Positions 12,250-24,223 of a DNA stretch of 64,000 bases are shown here, one piece after another. The stretch covers positions 124,001 to 188,000 of the forward strand of contig JAAOOA010000152.1 in the NCBI GenBank assembly GCA_012861695.1. The letters are read 5' to 3'. The stretch is from Trematomus loennbergii (lineage: Eukaryota; Chordata; Actinopteri; Perciformes; Nototheniidae). The number at the start of each line of letters is the position of its first letter. Within the stretch, counting starts at the first letter, position 1. Position numbers and translations under genes: made by a program. Below the pieces are notes generated by a model. It saw only the letters and a program-made list of their open reading frames with translations, was not told where the DNA came from and did no database searches.

Positions 12250-14845
12250 TGTAAATTACCTAGCTGAATGAATCCTCTTCCTGCGTCTCTTTCCTGTATA
12301 AAGTCATTGCTTTTCTGTGTAACTTGTTCAGATCTTGGTACTATTTGCTAGAGCGGGACTCTGCCCTTTCAAGCTGGAAATAAGATTGATTCTGTTAAAT
12401 GCTATAACTCTTTATTAAATAACACAACTTTGGTTTAAGCTTGTATATTTGTTGTTTTCTTACCAGAAGGTGATTAAGTGTGGAATTTCCACCACAGCTG
12501 TTAGCTGTATTTCCAGGGAGTTGTATAAGACATGCATGGTCATGTTCCAAGATGAACTGTTATATCTCTGGTGATCCTTCAGTTAGTCATCAGATCAAAA
12601 TCTTAATTAGTCAAATACTCTAGAACAAATCTGCTCAGGTGCGCTCTCAGGTAGCCCACCAAAATCCAACAGAGATGTATTTAACATTTACTCAGTAGCA
12701 GTCTAGCAATGTATTTCAGTTGGTAAGCTGCTTTTACAAGTATTCTTCCAACCCTTCCAAGCAAGCAGAACCAAGACGTGAACTTGGTAAACAAATCGTC
12801 GTCCTTGTAAGCATGCTGATGTTAGCATTTAGCTCAAACTGCCTGCTTCACAGAGCTGCTTGTGTGACTTGAAACTTTTGTAAAGTCTTTATTGCACCTT
12901 TGTGAATACAGTTGATTTGTTTTTAAATTAGCCTCTCAATTTCAATGCAAATCTAAAAACCAATTTATTCTGATATATGACCAGTCTTTAGCTTCTGATT
13001 CTGATATACTTATTCTTTCATTTGCAGTTATTTCCTGATTTGTACAATACTTTGTCATTAATAACCTTAATGTTGTGTTAAATTGACAGCACTTATTTTT
13101 AAGTCCTATGTCAAAGTTGACCTTGTTCTTAGTTTTGGTGGACTGAAAGGCTGGGCATTTTAGGTTAAACTGAGTCAAAGAATAGTACCTATTCTAGTAT
13201 TTTCAAAAACCTGTGGTTGTCATTTATAAGTTACCTTCAGTCCTCCTGGCTGCGCTCAGGCTGTAGGGCAGGTGCAGTCAATAACTGTCTCCTCTTTTCA
13301 GTTTTTTAAATATGTTTTATTCTTTATTTAACTCTTCATGTTTGTATAGTCTAATTATAGCTTAACTATATATTTGCCATCTCTTCACCATCTTGTCCTT
13401 GCCAATAAGAAGAAGGTAATTACAGAACATTAAAGTCATAATATTTGTTTAAAAAGTGAATTCGGCAGGTCCGGTTGGTTCAGAGTGCAGTCCTAATGGT
13501 CGCTGATGGGCACCTGTCTGTCAGAATGAGAGGAGAGGATGCTCTATTGGCTGCAGAAGCTGACGCTGCTGTCTGAAGGAGCAGATGCCACGGTACATTG
13601 AGACCCTCTCTCATCTCCACAGCTCTGTTAAACCTGAAGGCAGGCTCAGTCTCCCCCTCCTCGGCACTCTGAGGGAGGAAGGAAGGGGCCGCTGCTGGCT
13701 GGAGATGACTGTCGGATCTCAACTGGAAGTGTGTCTGCAGCGGTGGTGTGTGTCAGCTGTGTGAGGGTGCCAGGCAACAGGAAGTGTCTGGCCAAAGTCA
13801 CAGATGGTGTTCGGAGCCAGGGGCGCTTTGCAGTCGCCGAAGATCAAGAAACTCTAACGCGTCTTTATTGTGATTAAAAGTACACACACACACACAAACT
13901 TTTTATGCTGCAGTCGTAGCAAGGTCTCCCTTGCAAAAAGTTTCCAAACTCAGTTGAACCGACCCAATTAACTAAGGGTTGAATAAGATACTGATTTTGT
14001 CTTTTTATGCGTTTTGGGGGATTTTCTCTCTTACTTTAACCTTGCTTCTTTAAGCTGCACTCATCAGTATCCTTATTATACCAGTGTTTCAATGTGTAAT
14101 GTGTAAATGCAGAGAATTGATCTGTGAGGAGGAGGGTTGTTCTCTGGAGTTGGTGGGGATTATTCATAGTGTAAGGTACAATATTTTATTCACAGTTCTG
14201 AACATATAGGCTGATCAGAAGAGCCCCTTTCTGATTGAATCTCCTCTGCTGTGTTCAAAAGGATGACGTGTGAATTCATGTTTTTAAAACAGTTGAAGGG
14301 ATGAGAGCAAATGAAAAGCTTGTAATTCAGTGAGTGTTGGCTTCCATGTCCTCTCGCAGTCGTCATGATCTCTGTGTCTGCAGGGGTGTTCTTTCTCCTT
14401 ATCATACTTGTGCTAGGGACAGAAAGTCAAGAGGGTTCAAAAGAGATGGTGGCACTTCATGCAAACCAATTATACACGGGCTCCGATCCTTCATTTATGT
14501 GCTGGAGCTTTGAATGGCTTTGATATTCCATGATGAATTATCACAACCAAATGAGAAGGAGAGGAAACAGGGAGGGGGGGGCCCTGACAAGAAAGCGAGA
14601 GAGCAAGAGAACGAAAGAGAAAATCCAGAAGGAATTCTTTGCCTTAACTCCCTCGGGGCGTGCAGTGTTGGAGGAGTGCTGTACGTTTCTCTGGCAGGCC
14701 TATCTCCTCTCCTCCGCCCACGCAGGCTCTCAAACCAACATATCCCAGCGGAGGGTTCCTCCATCCAGCCGGAGTGTGTTGCACACCTCCTCTTAATTAA
14801 ACAATAGCAAGCACTGAAAACGTGGATTGACAGAGACTGTGGAAA
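12250..14845. other. Non-coding stretch
   Basis: No gene or element ends were found. Overlapping frames on both strands at 13.48-13.72 and 14.50-14.80 kb look like chance openings in GC-rich DNA. The segment 14.19-14.56 kb has a mixed, non-repetitive texture with several TAAT motifs and may be conserved non-coding DNA. Confidence 0.5.
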
Positions 14846-14849
14846 TTAA

Positions 14850-15231
14850 AGGTGGGGTAGGTAATTTTGGAGAAACCAGCTCGAATGCGCTAGAATTTGA
14901 AAATACACAGCCGGAACAAATCTGCCACTTCCTTACAGAGCCCCTCCTCCAACACACACGAACGCGCACATGACCAATGAGGGCACGAGATAAGTTTGTG
15001 CACAGATGGAAGGCTGACAGGCAGGTAGGCCATCCAGTTATTTTAGCCGGGCCGGCTAAAATGATTGGTCGTGCTTTTTACAGTACTACGGCTTCCACAG
15101 ATGACATTTTTTTATGGATTTTTTGTCAAAGCACTTAAGATATTCATTGCTATCGGGATGTTAAGAGCATTCCATGGAATATAACAAAAAGTGTATCTCG
15201 AGCCGGTTTCTCAAACTTACCTACCCCACCT
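14850..15231. mobile_element. TTAA-flanked MITE, 382 bp
   Basis: The termini are long inverted repeats of about 40 bp beginning aggtggggtaggtaa, bounded on both sides by TTAA (14846-14849 and 15232-15235). A TTAA target is typical of piggyBac and Kolobok superfamilies. It contains no gene, so the mobilising family cannot be decided from this copy. Confidence 0.88.
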
Positions 15232-15235
15232 TTAA

Positions 15236-15897
15236 CTTTGTCTGAAATGTAAACAAGTCAAATCTAAGTATGTGAGTTCATTATAAAGGAAACTCTTCTG
15301 TTTTTAACTCCACATGTCGCCTCTCATTGATTGATAAGTATTACTTTGATTACATTTCGAGTCACTACTAGACATCATTTCAACATGATGTATTTTCTTA
15401 AGCTTTCATGTATCCTGGGATCCCTCTGTCTTTGTACTGTATACCCCCGTGTACTGGAAGCAGCAAAGACATCATTACTCCAACAATGCGTAGAAATCTG
15501 TACATGAAGTCCTCTAGAGACAGTTACCATCCCAACCACTGCCAGCAAACATCCTTTATGTCTGAATAATCTTGAAGAACTCGTGTTTAGCTGCATATCT
15601 CTTTACACACATACTGTATACTCTGATCACAACAGTAACTGCTTAAGGCAATGCTTTGTTTAAAGTGTTTGAACTCTGCACAGTTCAAAGTGATGAGCTT
15701 TTTCTAATGACACACTATTTATTGAAATGATGCAATAATCCCTTTAGCATTGCCCCTCAGCAAAGTGCCATGTAGTTAGTTTGATTCTACTTCATGTATT
15801 TTATACACAAACATGTGTCCCCTCTGTGTTAAGAGACTCTGAAAGTTTCAGGAAAAAAGATTAGCTCCCTTTTTGTCCTGATCCATATATATAAAAA
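15236..15897. other. Non-coding stretch
   Basis: AT-rich DNA without recognisable exons, RNA genes or element termini. Confidence 0.5.
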
Positions 15898-15899
15898 CC

Positions 15900-17140
15900 T
15901 GTCTGAAAATGAGCTGATCAGAGTTTGGCCACTTTGTGATGTCAACCAATGTAACGCCCGTCTACCATATCACCTGAATCTCCAACTAGAGGGGGCGTGG
16001 CCAGCAGTAGCTCATTAGCATTTAAAGCAGGGATGGGCAAATGGCGGCCAGGGGGCCGCATGCGGCCCTCACCTCCTCTTTTTGCAGCCCTCAGATACAT
16101 TTATAAACAACATAATTAATTTAAAAAAAGAATTGTTTAATTTTTTTACTTGTAGTACTGATACCGTCCACTAGACTCCTAGTTACGTCGCGAGCTGCGT
16201 ACATGATTTAAAATACCGCAAAATAATCTGTGACGCGTTTGTGTGTATTGTGTTTGTTTCCCGGGGAAACACTCACAAGAAACACCGGCTGTTGTTATGC
16301 CTGCTGTGACGTTAAGTTGCCGCTTGTAATTATGCCTTTACAAGCTTCAAAGTTGTATTTATCATCTGAATTTGGCGAAACAAGTTTAATATTCTAAAAA
16401 CCAAGACTTTGTTTATTTGAAATCAGATGAAAACAAACTGTCACGGACCCTGCCGTGTTATCTATGATTACTATATGCTTTTCATTCATAATTTCAGCGG
16501 GAGGGAGGGGGAGCAGCGCTGAGGAACAGCAGAGTGCGGGTTGACAGGTGTCTGTGTTGACATTCCCCTTATTGTGCGTCAGCAGAGACAGGCTACAAGT
16601 GTCTTAGGTTCAAGTTAGACAACTAATGTCTGGGTTAGTGTTCATGACTTCATGGTTAATCTTAATGCACACACATTTTCCGTGCTTTCCAATAGTTTAA
16701 AATAGTTTTATTCCACTTTTAAATAACCTATTCAATACAAACATGCCACTTGCAAAAATTAAATAACATTTCTGTGAACTGATATTTGTTTAGTGAGCTT
16801 ATAAGAGGATGTTCCCTGAAAGATTGTAAAATGTTAATGAAGATGTCAGACTTAGTATATTTGTTAATAATTACATACAACACATGGAATTTGTGTGTGT
16901 GTGTGTTACACGTGAATCAATCAGCCCCCTGGTGGCCAGTACATCAATTATGTGGCCCCCACCATCATCCAAGTTGCCCATCCCTGATTTAAAGCTAAAG
17001 AATCAGCACTTTGAAACAGAGGGGTTTATGGGATGCTACAATGATCTGTTTGGTGTTTCATCTAAAACACTCCAGAGACAGGTTCTGTATATATCTGAGA
17101 CCTGTAATATATTTTTGATAAATAGTATCATAGGAGACCT
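15900..17140. repeat. Dispersed repeat, copy 2, split by a hAT
   Basis: Left part (15900-16027) and right part (16995-17140) match the repeat at 11.88-12.24 kb. The right end reads ggagacct followed by TTAA at 17141-17144. The copy is interrupted by the hAT at 16028-16986. The left terminus is not clear. Confidence 0.7.
16028..16986. mobile_element. hAT-type non-autonomous element, 959 bp
   Basis: The left end starts cagggatgggcaa and the right end closes ttgcccatccctg. An exact 8-bp duplication, atttaaag, flanks it (16020-16027 and 16987-16994). No transposase coding remains. Confidence 0.9.
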
Positions 17141-17144
17141 TTAA

Positions 17145-18926
17145 CATTCAGCCAAGGCATATAGAAACATTTCAAACTGAGTGACTGGGTAACATCAATA
17201 CAATAACAACCATTCCTCAAATACACACATTGACCAGATCAGGATTCAATCAAAATGGGTATTGATACCTAATACTTGTATTCAAACCAACTTCATCATT
17301 TATTTTAGTGCAACTTAAATGTAGAGATACAGGTGCGGCCAGTCTGGCATTTTCCTTCCCTTTGTCTTTATGCTCATGGAATACCGGCTCTATATTTCAA
17401 ATAGCAAAAGAACGTTCTCCGAATATATATATTAAAAACACAGCAAACCCAACTGAAAATCAAGTAATTTGTTCAAAAATATATGCACGTTTTTAGTACA
17501 AGAAGGACTGCAAAAACAACGTTTCAGTTGTCAATCTGCATACATTAGGGGATTATTCTTTTTATATAATTCAATTCCCTTTCACTGTAAACCCCTACCA
17601 CTTTTTTGGTGGTATTACGACTTAACAGTATTATTTGCCACACTGTCCCATGTGTTGTTATCCCATTTTTATCAGGTATTACTTTATCTTAAGTGATTCA
17701 CCTTAAGTAATTTCAGAGAATTCTCAAAAGTGAGGGAGGAACTTTATTTGTCAAAAAGCTGAAAAACACCAGATAAGATTTATGCTCAAGAACTTTGGTT
17801 GTTTTAAAAACAGGCAAATCTTTTCCAATATGATGTTTTGAGCTTGTTGGCTGACAACCCTAAAGGTTTTTGAGAACCAGGGGGTCTTCAGTGTCAAAAT
17901 CAGAAGAATAATCAATAGTTTTTTATTTGTATGTCACGTGAAAAAAACACAAGTGGATATATAAAGTAATGAGGTAGCAGCAGGAGACCACATGAAAAGT
18001 GTGTTAAAGTGTGTGTTAAAGTATTTGTTTTGAAATAACTTCCGACAGTTTCGCCCCGCTCCTCACTCCAATGATCATTTGACCATAGTCAGACAAAAAG
18101 CAAAAAACATAAAGCATTGCAGGCGCTTTTCCGTCTACTGGTTTAAAAAGAGAAACGATTTTATAGCTTTTCCGTTTACTCGTTCAAGAAAGAAAAACAA
18201 TTGAAACGAAGGTCCACAGACTTTTGACTCAGTTATTAAGATTTCTACTGAGATGTTTGATGTAAACCTTCCCATGAATTGCAATGTGGAACATTTCTAC
18301 TGCCGGTAAACGTGTTAGCTTGAAGAAAAGTCTTTGTGATAAAGGTTTAAGTTGAAACAACTCCTCGGCTGTATTGAGGGGGGGTGCTTCGTAGATTCTG
18401 GCTGATGTCTTTGCAAATGTGATTTATGCTCACGGCACAGCGAGGAGCTGAAATCTTTAATTACCGTGCATATCATTGGCCACTGTAATTCATCAGTACA
18501 CAACCACAGGAACCTCATTTCCACACTCATTTAATGAATAATTGCCTTCTTGGGAAACCTGCCTCCTCGAGTATAATGACAAAGGCCTCTGAGGATAGGG
18601 CCACTAATGTGGAGCGTCTCTCACACGTTCAGCCGGACCACCGACTGCTACTTGTTTTAAATGAAACGTGTGACGGGCCGGCGCCAGGAGGATGACCTGG
18701 CTTTAATTGCATTGATGTTCACATCTTCATACTCAGGGATGCAAACACACGTATGGTGAAAAAAGAGAGAACTATTCGAAGCAGAAAAAAAACAGCGTAA
18801 TATACCATCTGACAAAGGCCTGTGCTATAATGCTTCAATTAACTGGCTATTCTTTATAATATACTCAGATCAATAGGAGACAGAGATGTTAAGTTATAAA
18901 TCAAGGGTTTTTATTATTATTTACAC
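17145..18926. other. Non-coding stretch with candidate conserved segments
   Basis: No gene or transposon ends were recognised. The segment 18.41-18.72 kb is non-repetitive, has several TAATTA/ATTAC-type homeodomain core motifs, and lacks the texture of nearby repeats. It is the best candidate in the window for conserved non-coding DNA, though only comparison with other fish could show that. Confidence 0.45.
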
Positions 18927-19035
18927 CAGGGGTGGGGAACCTTTTTCCTTTCAATTTTTACAACATCCTCCGAGGGCAGTACAAATTATTGAACTCAACC
19001 TCTGCTTAAAAATACTAAAATCACAGCCCATTCAT
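18927..19035 (+). mobile_element. hAT terminal fragment
   Basis: It starts caggggtggggaacc, a familiar hAT terminus, and runs about 100 bp before the LINE 3' end begins. No matching right end is present nearby, so this is a truncated piece. Confidence 0.55.
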
Positions 19036-19039
19036 TCAT

Positions 19040-20225
19040 TTAATTTAATTTCAATCTTTATTTCGAACAGATTAAAAAAAATAACAAATGTGAAAAACAG
19101 AATACCGTATTGTTAAAATACAGTATTTATCCACATTCACGATAATATTTATATATCAACAAAAAAAGTCTTCATATTAATAATAATAATTAAAAAAATC
19201 ATGTGTCCGAAAGGGAGTAGGAGGAAGCAAATGCTTATTAATTCCCACCCCTTACTTGATCAATGATTTTCCTTTAAGTCATTATGCAAGTTATTCCTAC
19301 TTACATTTATACATACATATACAATAATTTCTCATCTTCAATCACCTCTCTTCATTCTCATAGTTTTCCAAAAAAGTGTTTCTGTACATCCTTTTAAACT
19401 GAATTATGCTTGTGCTTTGTTTTAACTCCTGCTCCAAACCATTCCATAAAATCACCCCACAGATTTTTATACTCATACTTCTCAGAGTTGTTCTGACCTT
19501 GAGTTGTTTAAAATGTAGATTTCTGTTACGAACTCAGACACTTAGGATGTAGGACCCAATTGCACGACCCGGGAGACAGAGGTAAAGTACTTGTAAGATA
19601 CTTTATTTTCCAAATACAGCAATGAACAACAAAAAAGGTAACTATCAAATCTCTAACCGAGATGACAAAAATAGAGGAACAAAATGAAAGCGCTCACGTA
19701 GTGAGGAATCAAACTTTACAAGAGCACAAAGAGCATATACCTGACCATAGCAAGAGACAAACGCACTGACAAAGAACACTTGGGAGACAGGGGAATATAA
19801 GCACAGGGTAACTAGACACAGGTGGGACCAATCAGGGGCGGGGCTGACATTGATGAGCACAGGAGACACAGGTGAAAATAATCAGGAAGCCTGGAATGAG
19901 AGAAAGCAAACGTAAATAACATGCATCTCTCTAGCATTTCTGTCGGTGCACAACAATTTCCTCTCAAATGATACCCACCCTCTCGGTCTATGAACAATGT
20001 TTTTAATTTCCTAGGAAGTAGATTATGTCTTGCTCTGTACATGATTTGTGCCGTTTTAAATTTAACCAGATCAGTGAACTTCAATATGTGTGACTTCAAA
20101 AATAATACATTAGTGTGTTCAAGGTATCCAACATTATTGATAACTCTTATAGCCCTTTTTGTAATGTGCATAAGGTATGTATTCATTTCGCCTTTCTTTA
20201 ATGCTGTGCAAAGAAAAAGCAACCT
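19040..20225 (-). pseudogene. LINE reverse-transcriptase C-terminal region and 3' UTR
   Basis: On minus, an open frame near 20.2 kb encodes a C-terminal region of a fish non-LTR retrotransposon ORF2, with the block TKRAIRVINNVGYLEHTN and then REGGYHLRGN. The frame is interrupted by a solo LTR at 19524-19936 and resumes after it (FKQLKVRTTLRSMSIKICGV) to a TGA at 19344-19342. The 3' UTR continues to about 19040. The fragment is 5' truncated, as LINE copies usually are. Similar C-terminal coding occurs at 55.48-56.29 kb. I cannot fix the clade (Rex1- or jockey-like) from this part alone. Confidence 0.8.
19524..19936 (-). mobile_element. Solo LTR, probably Gypsy-type, 413 bp
   Basis: Starts TG, ends CA, and is flanked by a 4-bp duplication, tttc (19520-19523 and 19937-19940). 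A polyadenylation signal AATAAA lies on the minus strand near its end, which sets the orientation. It interrupts the LINE ORF, which reads through once the LTR is removed. No internal region remains, so it is the product of LTR-LTR recombination. Confidence 0.85.
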
Positions 20226-20667
20226 CTTAATCCAGATATCTTACCATGACTCGCGTATGCAATGCATGCATGTGCACGTTTGTGGCATGACCACCAAAAC
20301 AGAAAGATATGGACACAAGATGTGTGCAAATGTATTTAGTATCCTATCCATGTGGACATGATTTAAGTGTGGGGAGGGGACCTAACCTCCTCTAGGGGGG
20401 TCCGGGGGCATGCTCCCCGGGAAGATTTTTTTTAAATATTGAAGTTAAAAGCATCAATCTGGTGCACTTTGAGAACAAAAAGAAGAGATCTATACATATT
20501 TCAACACCCATATGAAACAGAACTGTAAGCAGATTTTTCTTTTTGGACATTTTACAAATCACTCACCTTTTAAACTCTATTCTTGTTATTTTTAACAACT
20601 TTTTTGTTACTGTCATATAGTATTTTATACCTGTTTTTCATTTAGTCTCTAATGTCTCATTAATAAC
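20226..20667. other. Non-coding stretch, repeat-like in part
   Basis: A GC-rich block (20.37-20.43 kb, containing ggtccgggggcatgctcccc) looks like part of a dispersed repeat. No ends or coding sequence were found. Confidence 0.45.
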
Positions 20668-20669
20668 TA

Positions 20670-21397
20670 CCGTAATTTTCGCACTATAAAGCGCACCTGA
20701 ATATAAGCCGCAGCAGCTAAATTGAATGATGTGTACATATATAAGCCGCACTGGACTATAAGCCGCAGGTGTTTTAATGTTTAATTACCATATCTAAGGG
20801 TTCGTGCACAGAGGGGATTGTCAGGAAAGAGATGGCTGTTTGAGGAAGCTCCCATTTATTAACATTTCAACAAACAAGTTGCATATTTGCATAACGTATT
20901 CAAGTGTTACCATTTAGTGCAATAGTAGCTACAGAACATGTACTGTGCTGTGTAAACTGTACTGTATCACATAGCGTTTCAGACACACAAACTTTTCAAC
21001 TTTCAAACTTAGGAGAGGTTACGTCTTCTTTGTGTTATAAGATAGGACTGGCAGGGTCAGTCAAACCTGGTCGTTATCCCGCGGAGCTCCTGTCCCGGTC
21101 CCTTGCGCTCTCTCGGCCCGGTGTCTACAGGGCTAGCCCGAGGATCCCCCGCTAGCATCCCCCGCTAGCAACAGGCCTTCAAAACAATGTTAGAGGCGCT
21201 CCTGAAACAGCGTCAAAACGGGTATATTTCCCGGGCTTTAATATACGCTTTGTTTCACTCGTTTGTTGTTTTGCTCCTCCGTGTTTTCAGAGCAAGTCGT
21301 CGGAGCTGTAAAAATCCATAGATTAGCCGCACCGTTATATAAGCCGCAGGGTCGAAAAATGGGAAAAAAGTTGCGGTTTATAGTCCGAAAATTATGG
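20670..21397. mobile_element. MITE flanked by TA, 728 bp
   Basis: The left end reads ccgtaattttcg and the right end, reversed, reads ccataattttcgg; both continue into an inverted cactataaa/gactataaa stretch of about 27 bp. Subterminal copies of ataagccgca are scattered at both ends. TA lies immediately outside each end (20668-20669, 21398-21399), as in Tc1/mariner-type insertion, but with no transposase the superfamily is provisional. Confidence 0.75.
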
Positions 21398-22458
21398 TAT
21401 AATGATAATATCAAGGTGTGCCTTAACCTCACTGAGCTGAAGTTATTTGAGCCTCTCAGGAGAGAGCTCTCTTCCACCTGGTTGTAGAAAAGCTCTTTAA
21501 ATTCTTTAGCATAGCTAGCTAACCAGATGCTAATAACAACAGATCGCCACCAGTGTTAATTTCGTCAACGAAAACTATGACGAAAAATGTTCGTCAACGA
21601 CCTTTTTTATATGACTAAGACGAGACGATGACGAGCTAAAAATAGATTCTTGATAACGAAAACTATGACGAAATGTATATTTAGTTTTCGTTGACGAGAC
21701 GAGACGGGACTAAGGTGTTAATGGGGACTATCGGACATTCAAAATGCAGCATATTTTCCCCGTCAAAATGCATCTTACGTTTCTAACTTGCAATATCATT
21801 ATTTCCGCTCTCTTCACTCCAGAAGAGCGATCTCCTCTCTGTGTGCGGGGGCTGGGCCTAACAGACATGCTGCAGCGGACACAGAGATCTGCCGGGGTCC
21901 GGGGACGGTGCGTTCAGAGAGTATAGAGACACTCTACAAGGCTCGATGTGGGAAAAGCTCGTTTGCCATTAGTGTTATGGCGTAAGCGCGTTGACACGAG
22001 TAGAGTAGTCTGTCCAAACAGCCGGCCAAAAGGCGTCATATTCAATCGGAGAAATGCACAATTTTCGACTTCCTTAACTCGTAGCTCTGTTGCGCCAATT
22101 ACGAGTAACGTTATCACATCAGGTGCGCAGAGGTGGGAGAAGTACTCAGATCTTGTAGTTAAAGCTCCCATGTCATGCTTTTCCGGTTATTACCCGTCCC
22201 CTTGTGTGTTATGAAGGTTTTTATGCATGTAAACGGTGTGCAGAGTCAAAACCCTCAAAGTACACCCTGTAGCGAGTAAAACTCTAACACAGAAAATACC
22301 TCCCCAAAACGCCTCGTTGGAGATACGTCACTGCCCATTTGATTCTTCCGGGTACGCATGATGTCATGCGGTACCCGGAACGAAATGGACCAATCCCGAA
22401 GAGCTATGGCCACACCCAGCGGCGCTGGCCGCACCCTCTGCCAGCCTAACATTTACTG

Positions 22459-22766
22459 TTGGAAGCTCTGGTTCAGTTCACAATCGATCCAGTCATGCCA
22501 CTGCCAAGGACCTGTTTCCTGAAATGTGAGGAGAAATCTGAGCTGTTTGTCCTACCGACGGAAGAACCACGACGAAGTCAGTGGTTGAAATTTCTTTTTA
22601 ACACTGTTCCTTCAGAGGTTCGAAGAACCGGCATTTCACAGACGAAAGCTTCCAAAACATTGCCCAGTTTGAGGCCGGATATGCACAGCATTTGAAACTG
22701 AAGGACGATGCTATTCCTAGTTTGTTTGGACCGTTTGGAGCAGGGGAAGATTCGGGTACACAACCT
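22459..22766 (+). pseudogene. THAP-type zinc-finger exon, frameshifted
   Basis: The first part reads MPLPRTCFLKCEEKSELFVL and then RSQWLKFLFNTVP, matching the start of a THAP domain (C-x2-4-C, then FxLP and W). A deletion and frame change follow, and the second part is in another frame: HFTDESFQNIAQFEAGYAQH, then LKDDAIPSLFGP, ending at a donor, caacct-gtaagt. The third zinc-binding cysteine that should precede HF is lost, so the finger could not fold normally. Start at ATG 22459 is tentative; the conserved part begins near codon 13. Confidence 0.72.
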
Positions 22767-23942
22767 GTAAGTTTGCATTGTTATTTGTGTATTTATCAAA
22801 CAAGACTGTTTAAATGTGTAAACTGTGTCGGACTGCTAAGCCATTGACACAGTGCTAACTGTGCTAACTAAGTTGCTAGCGTTTCCATATATCAACTCTA
22901 ATATCAGCAGATGGCCTTGCATACATGTATCTCATAGCAGGAGAATGTCTGCATTCACACACAAAATACCTATTGACAGTATACTCCGGGTGATTTGCCG
23001 TGCGGTCAGTCGCGAAACGTAATTACATTATAGCTGGCGTAGCGTGTATGCTACCGATCTAACCAACGGAGCTAGATGGGTTTGTCGGAAAAACATTTGT
23101 GTTATGCTACGTTGCTAGCGTTTAAATATATCAACTACAATGTCAGCAGATGGCCTTACATGTTTGTCATGGCAGGAGAATGTCTGCAGTCACACACACG
23201 GAATACTCATACAGTATACTCCGGGTGATTTACCGTACATTGTGACAGTACATGTACATACTGCATGTATAGCTAACGAGGCTAGCTATACATGCTAGCG
23301 CAAAACAATGTATTCATGCAAGTTACAATGTATGACCGAACGTAGCAGAATACCCGTATAAGATTGCAATTATAAACACGTTATTGCTAGCCTAATATGA
23401 ACCACTAGCTTTTGTTCATAGTAGTTTTATTACACTACATTATAGTTGCCGTTCCTCCGAGCTAGCGTTCATATCGTGTTAGCTACCAAAGTAAACAAGA
23501 AAGCTAGGTTAGCATATTAGCTGGCAAGCTGTTCATTAGATGGATTAGATAGATCCACACTCCTACCACAACTACTACTAACGAATCTAAAACAACTAAG
23601 TTTCTCTAATATTTTGTGATTTGCATTTGATTTCGTCCAGCCAGATCCTGGCGGACAATACATGACGGGGACGGGACTACCACACTGAGGCCTCGTCCTA
23701 AAAAGCACCGGCTGCGCCCAGGCAAGATGCGGGGAGGAATGGATGATATACCGTGTATATATGTATATTTATGTTCATTTTGTACATTTCTAAAAATAAA
23801 GTTTAATGGAAATACTTAGTAGGCCTATCCTTTCTTCCCTGAATTATTTGCTCCTATAACATATCATTCATATATAGCAAACCATGATTTGATTTCTCAT
23901 CAAACAGTAGTAGTTTATTACAGGTAAAAATAACTTACTCTT

Positions 23943-24223
23943 TGTTATGACCGGCTCGTAGGCCACAACGGAAAGACAAGGAGACATACACGAGTTTACA
24001 AAACCACGGCACATTTATTGTGGTAAATGCAGAGATAGGTGGTCGAGGGGAGAGGATCGCCGAGCCGCTTTGGAGAGAGACGGGCCGCCGTGTGACTCCG
24101 GGCAGCTGGGCTTAATAGCACCTCGGCTCCGGAGGTGTCCGTGATCGCGCTGATTAGCCTCTTCAGCTCCACCCCATCGTAAGACCTGCAACACACCTGC
24201 ACAAAGGCCCTGGGGCCGTCACA
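23943..24223 (-). mobile_element. Solo LTR, 281 bp
   Basis: Begins TGTTATGACC, ends CGTCACA, and is flanked by an exact 5-bp duplication, ctctt (23938-23942 and 24224-24228). AATAAA on the minus strand gives its orientation. It sits within the TTAA element and is therefore younger than it. Confidence 0.85.

Noticed and set aside
14495..14807. Open frames of 88-97 codons on both strands
   Set aside because: Low-complexity G/A-rich translation, antisense overlap, no recognisable domain.
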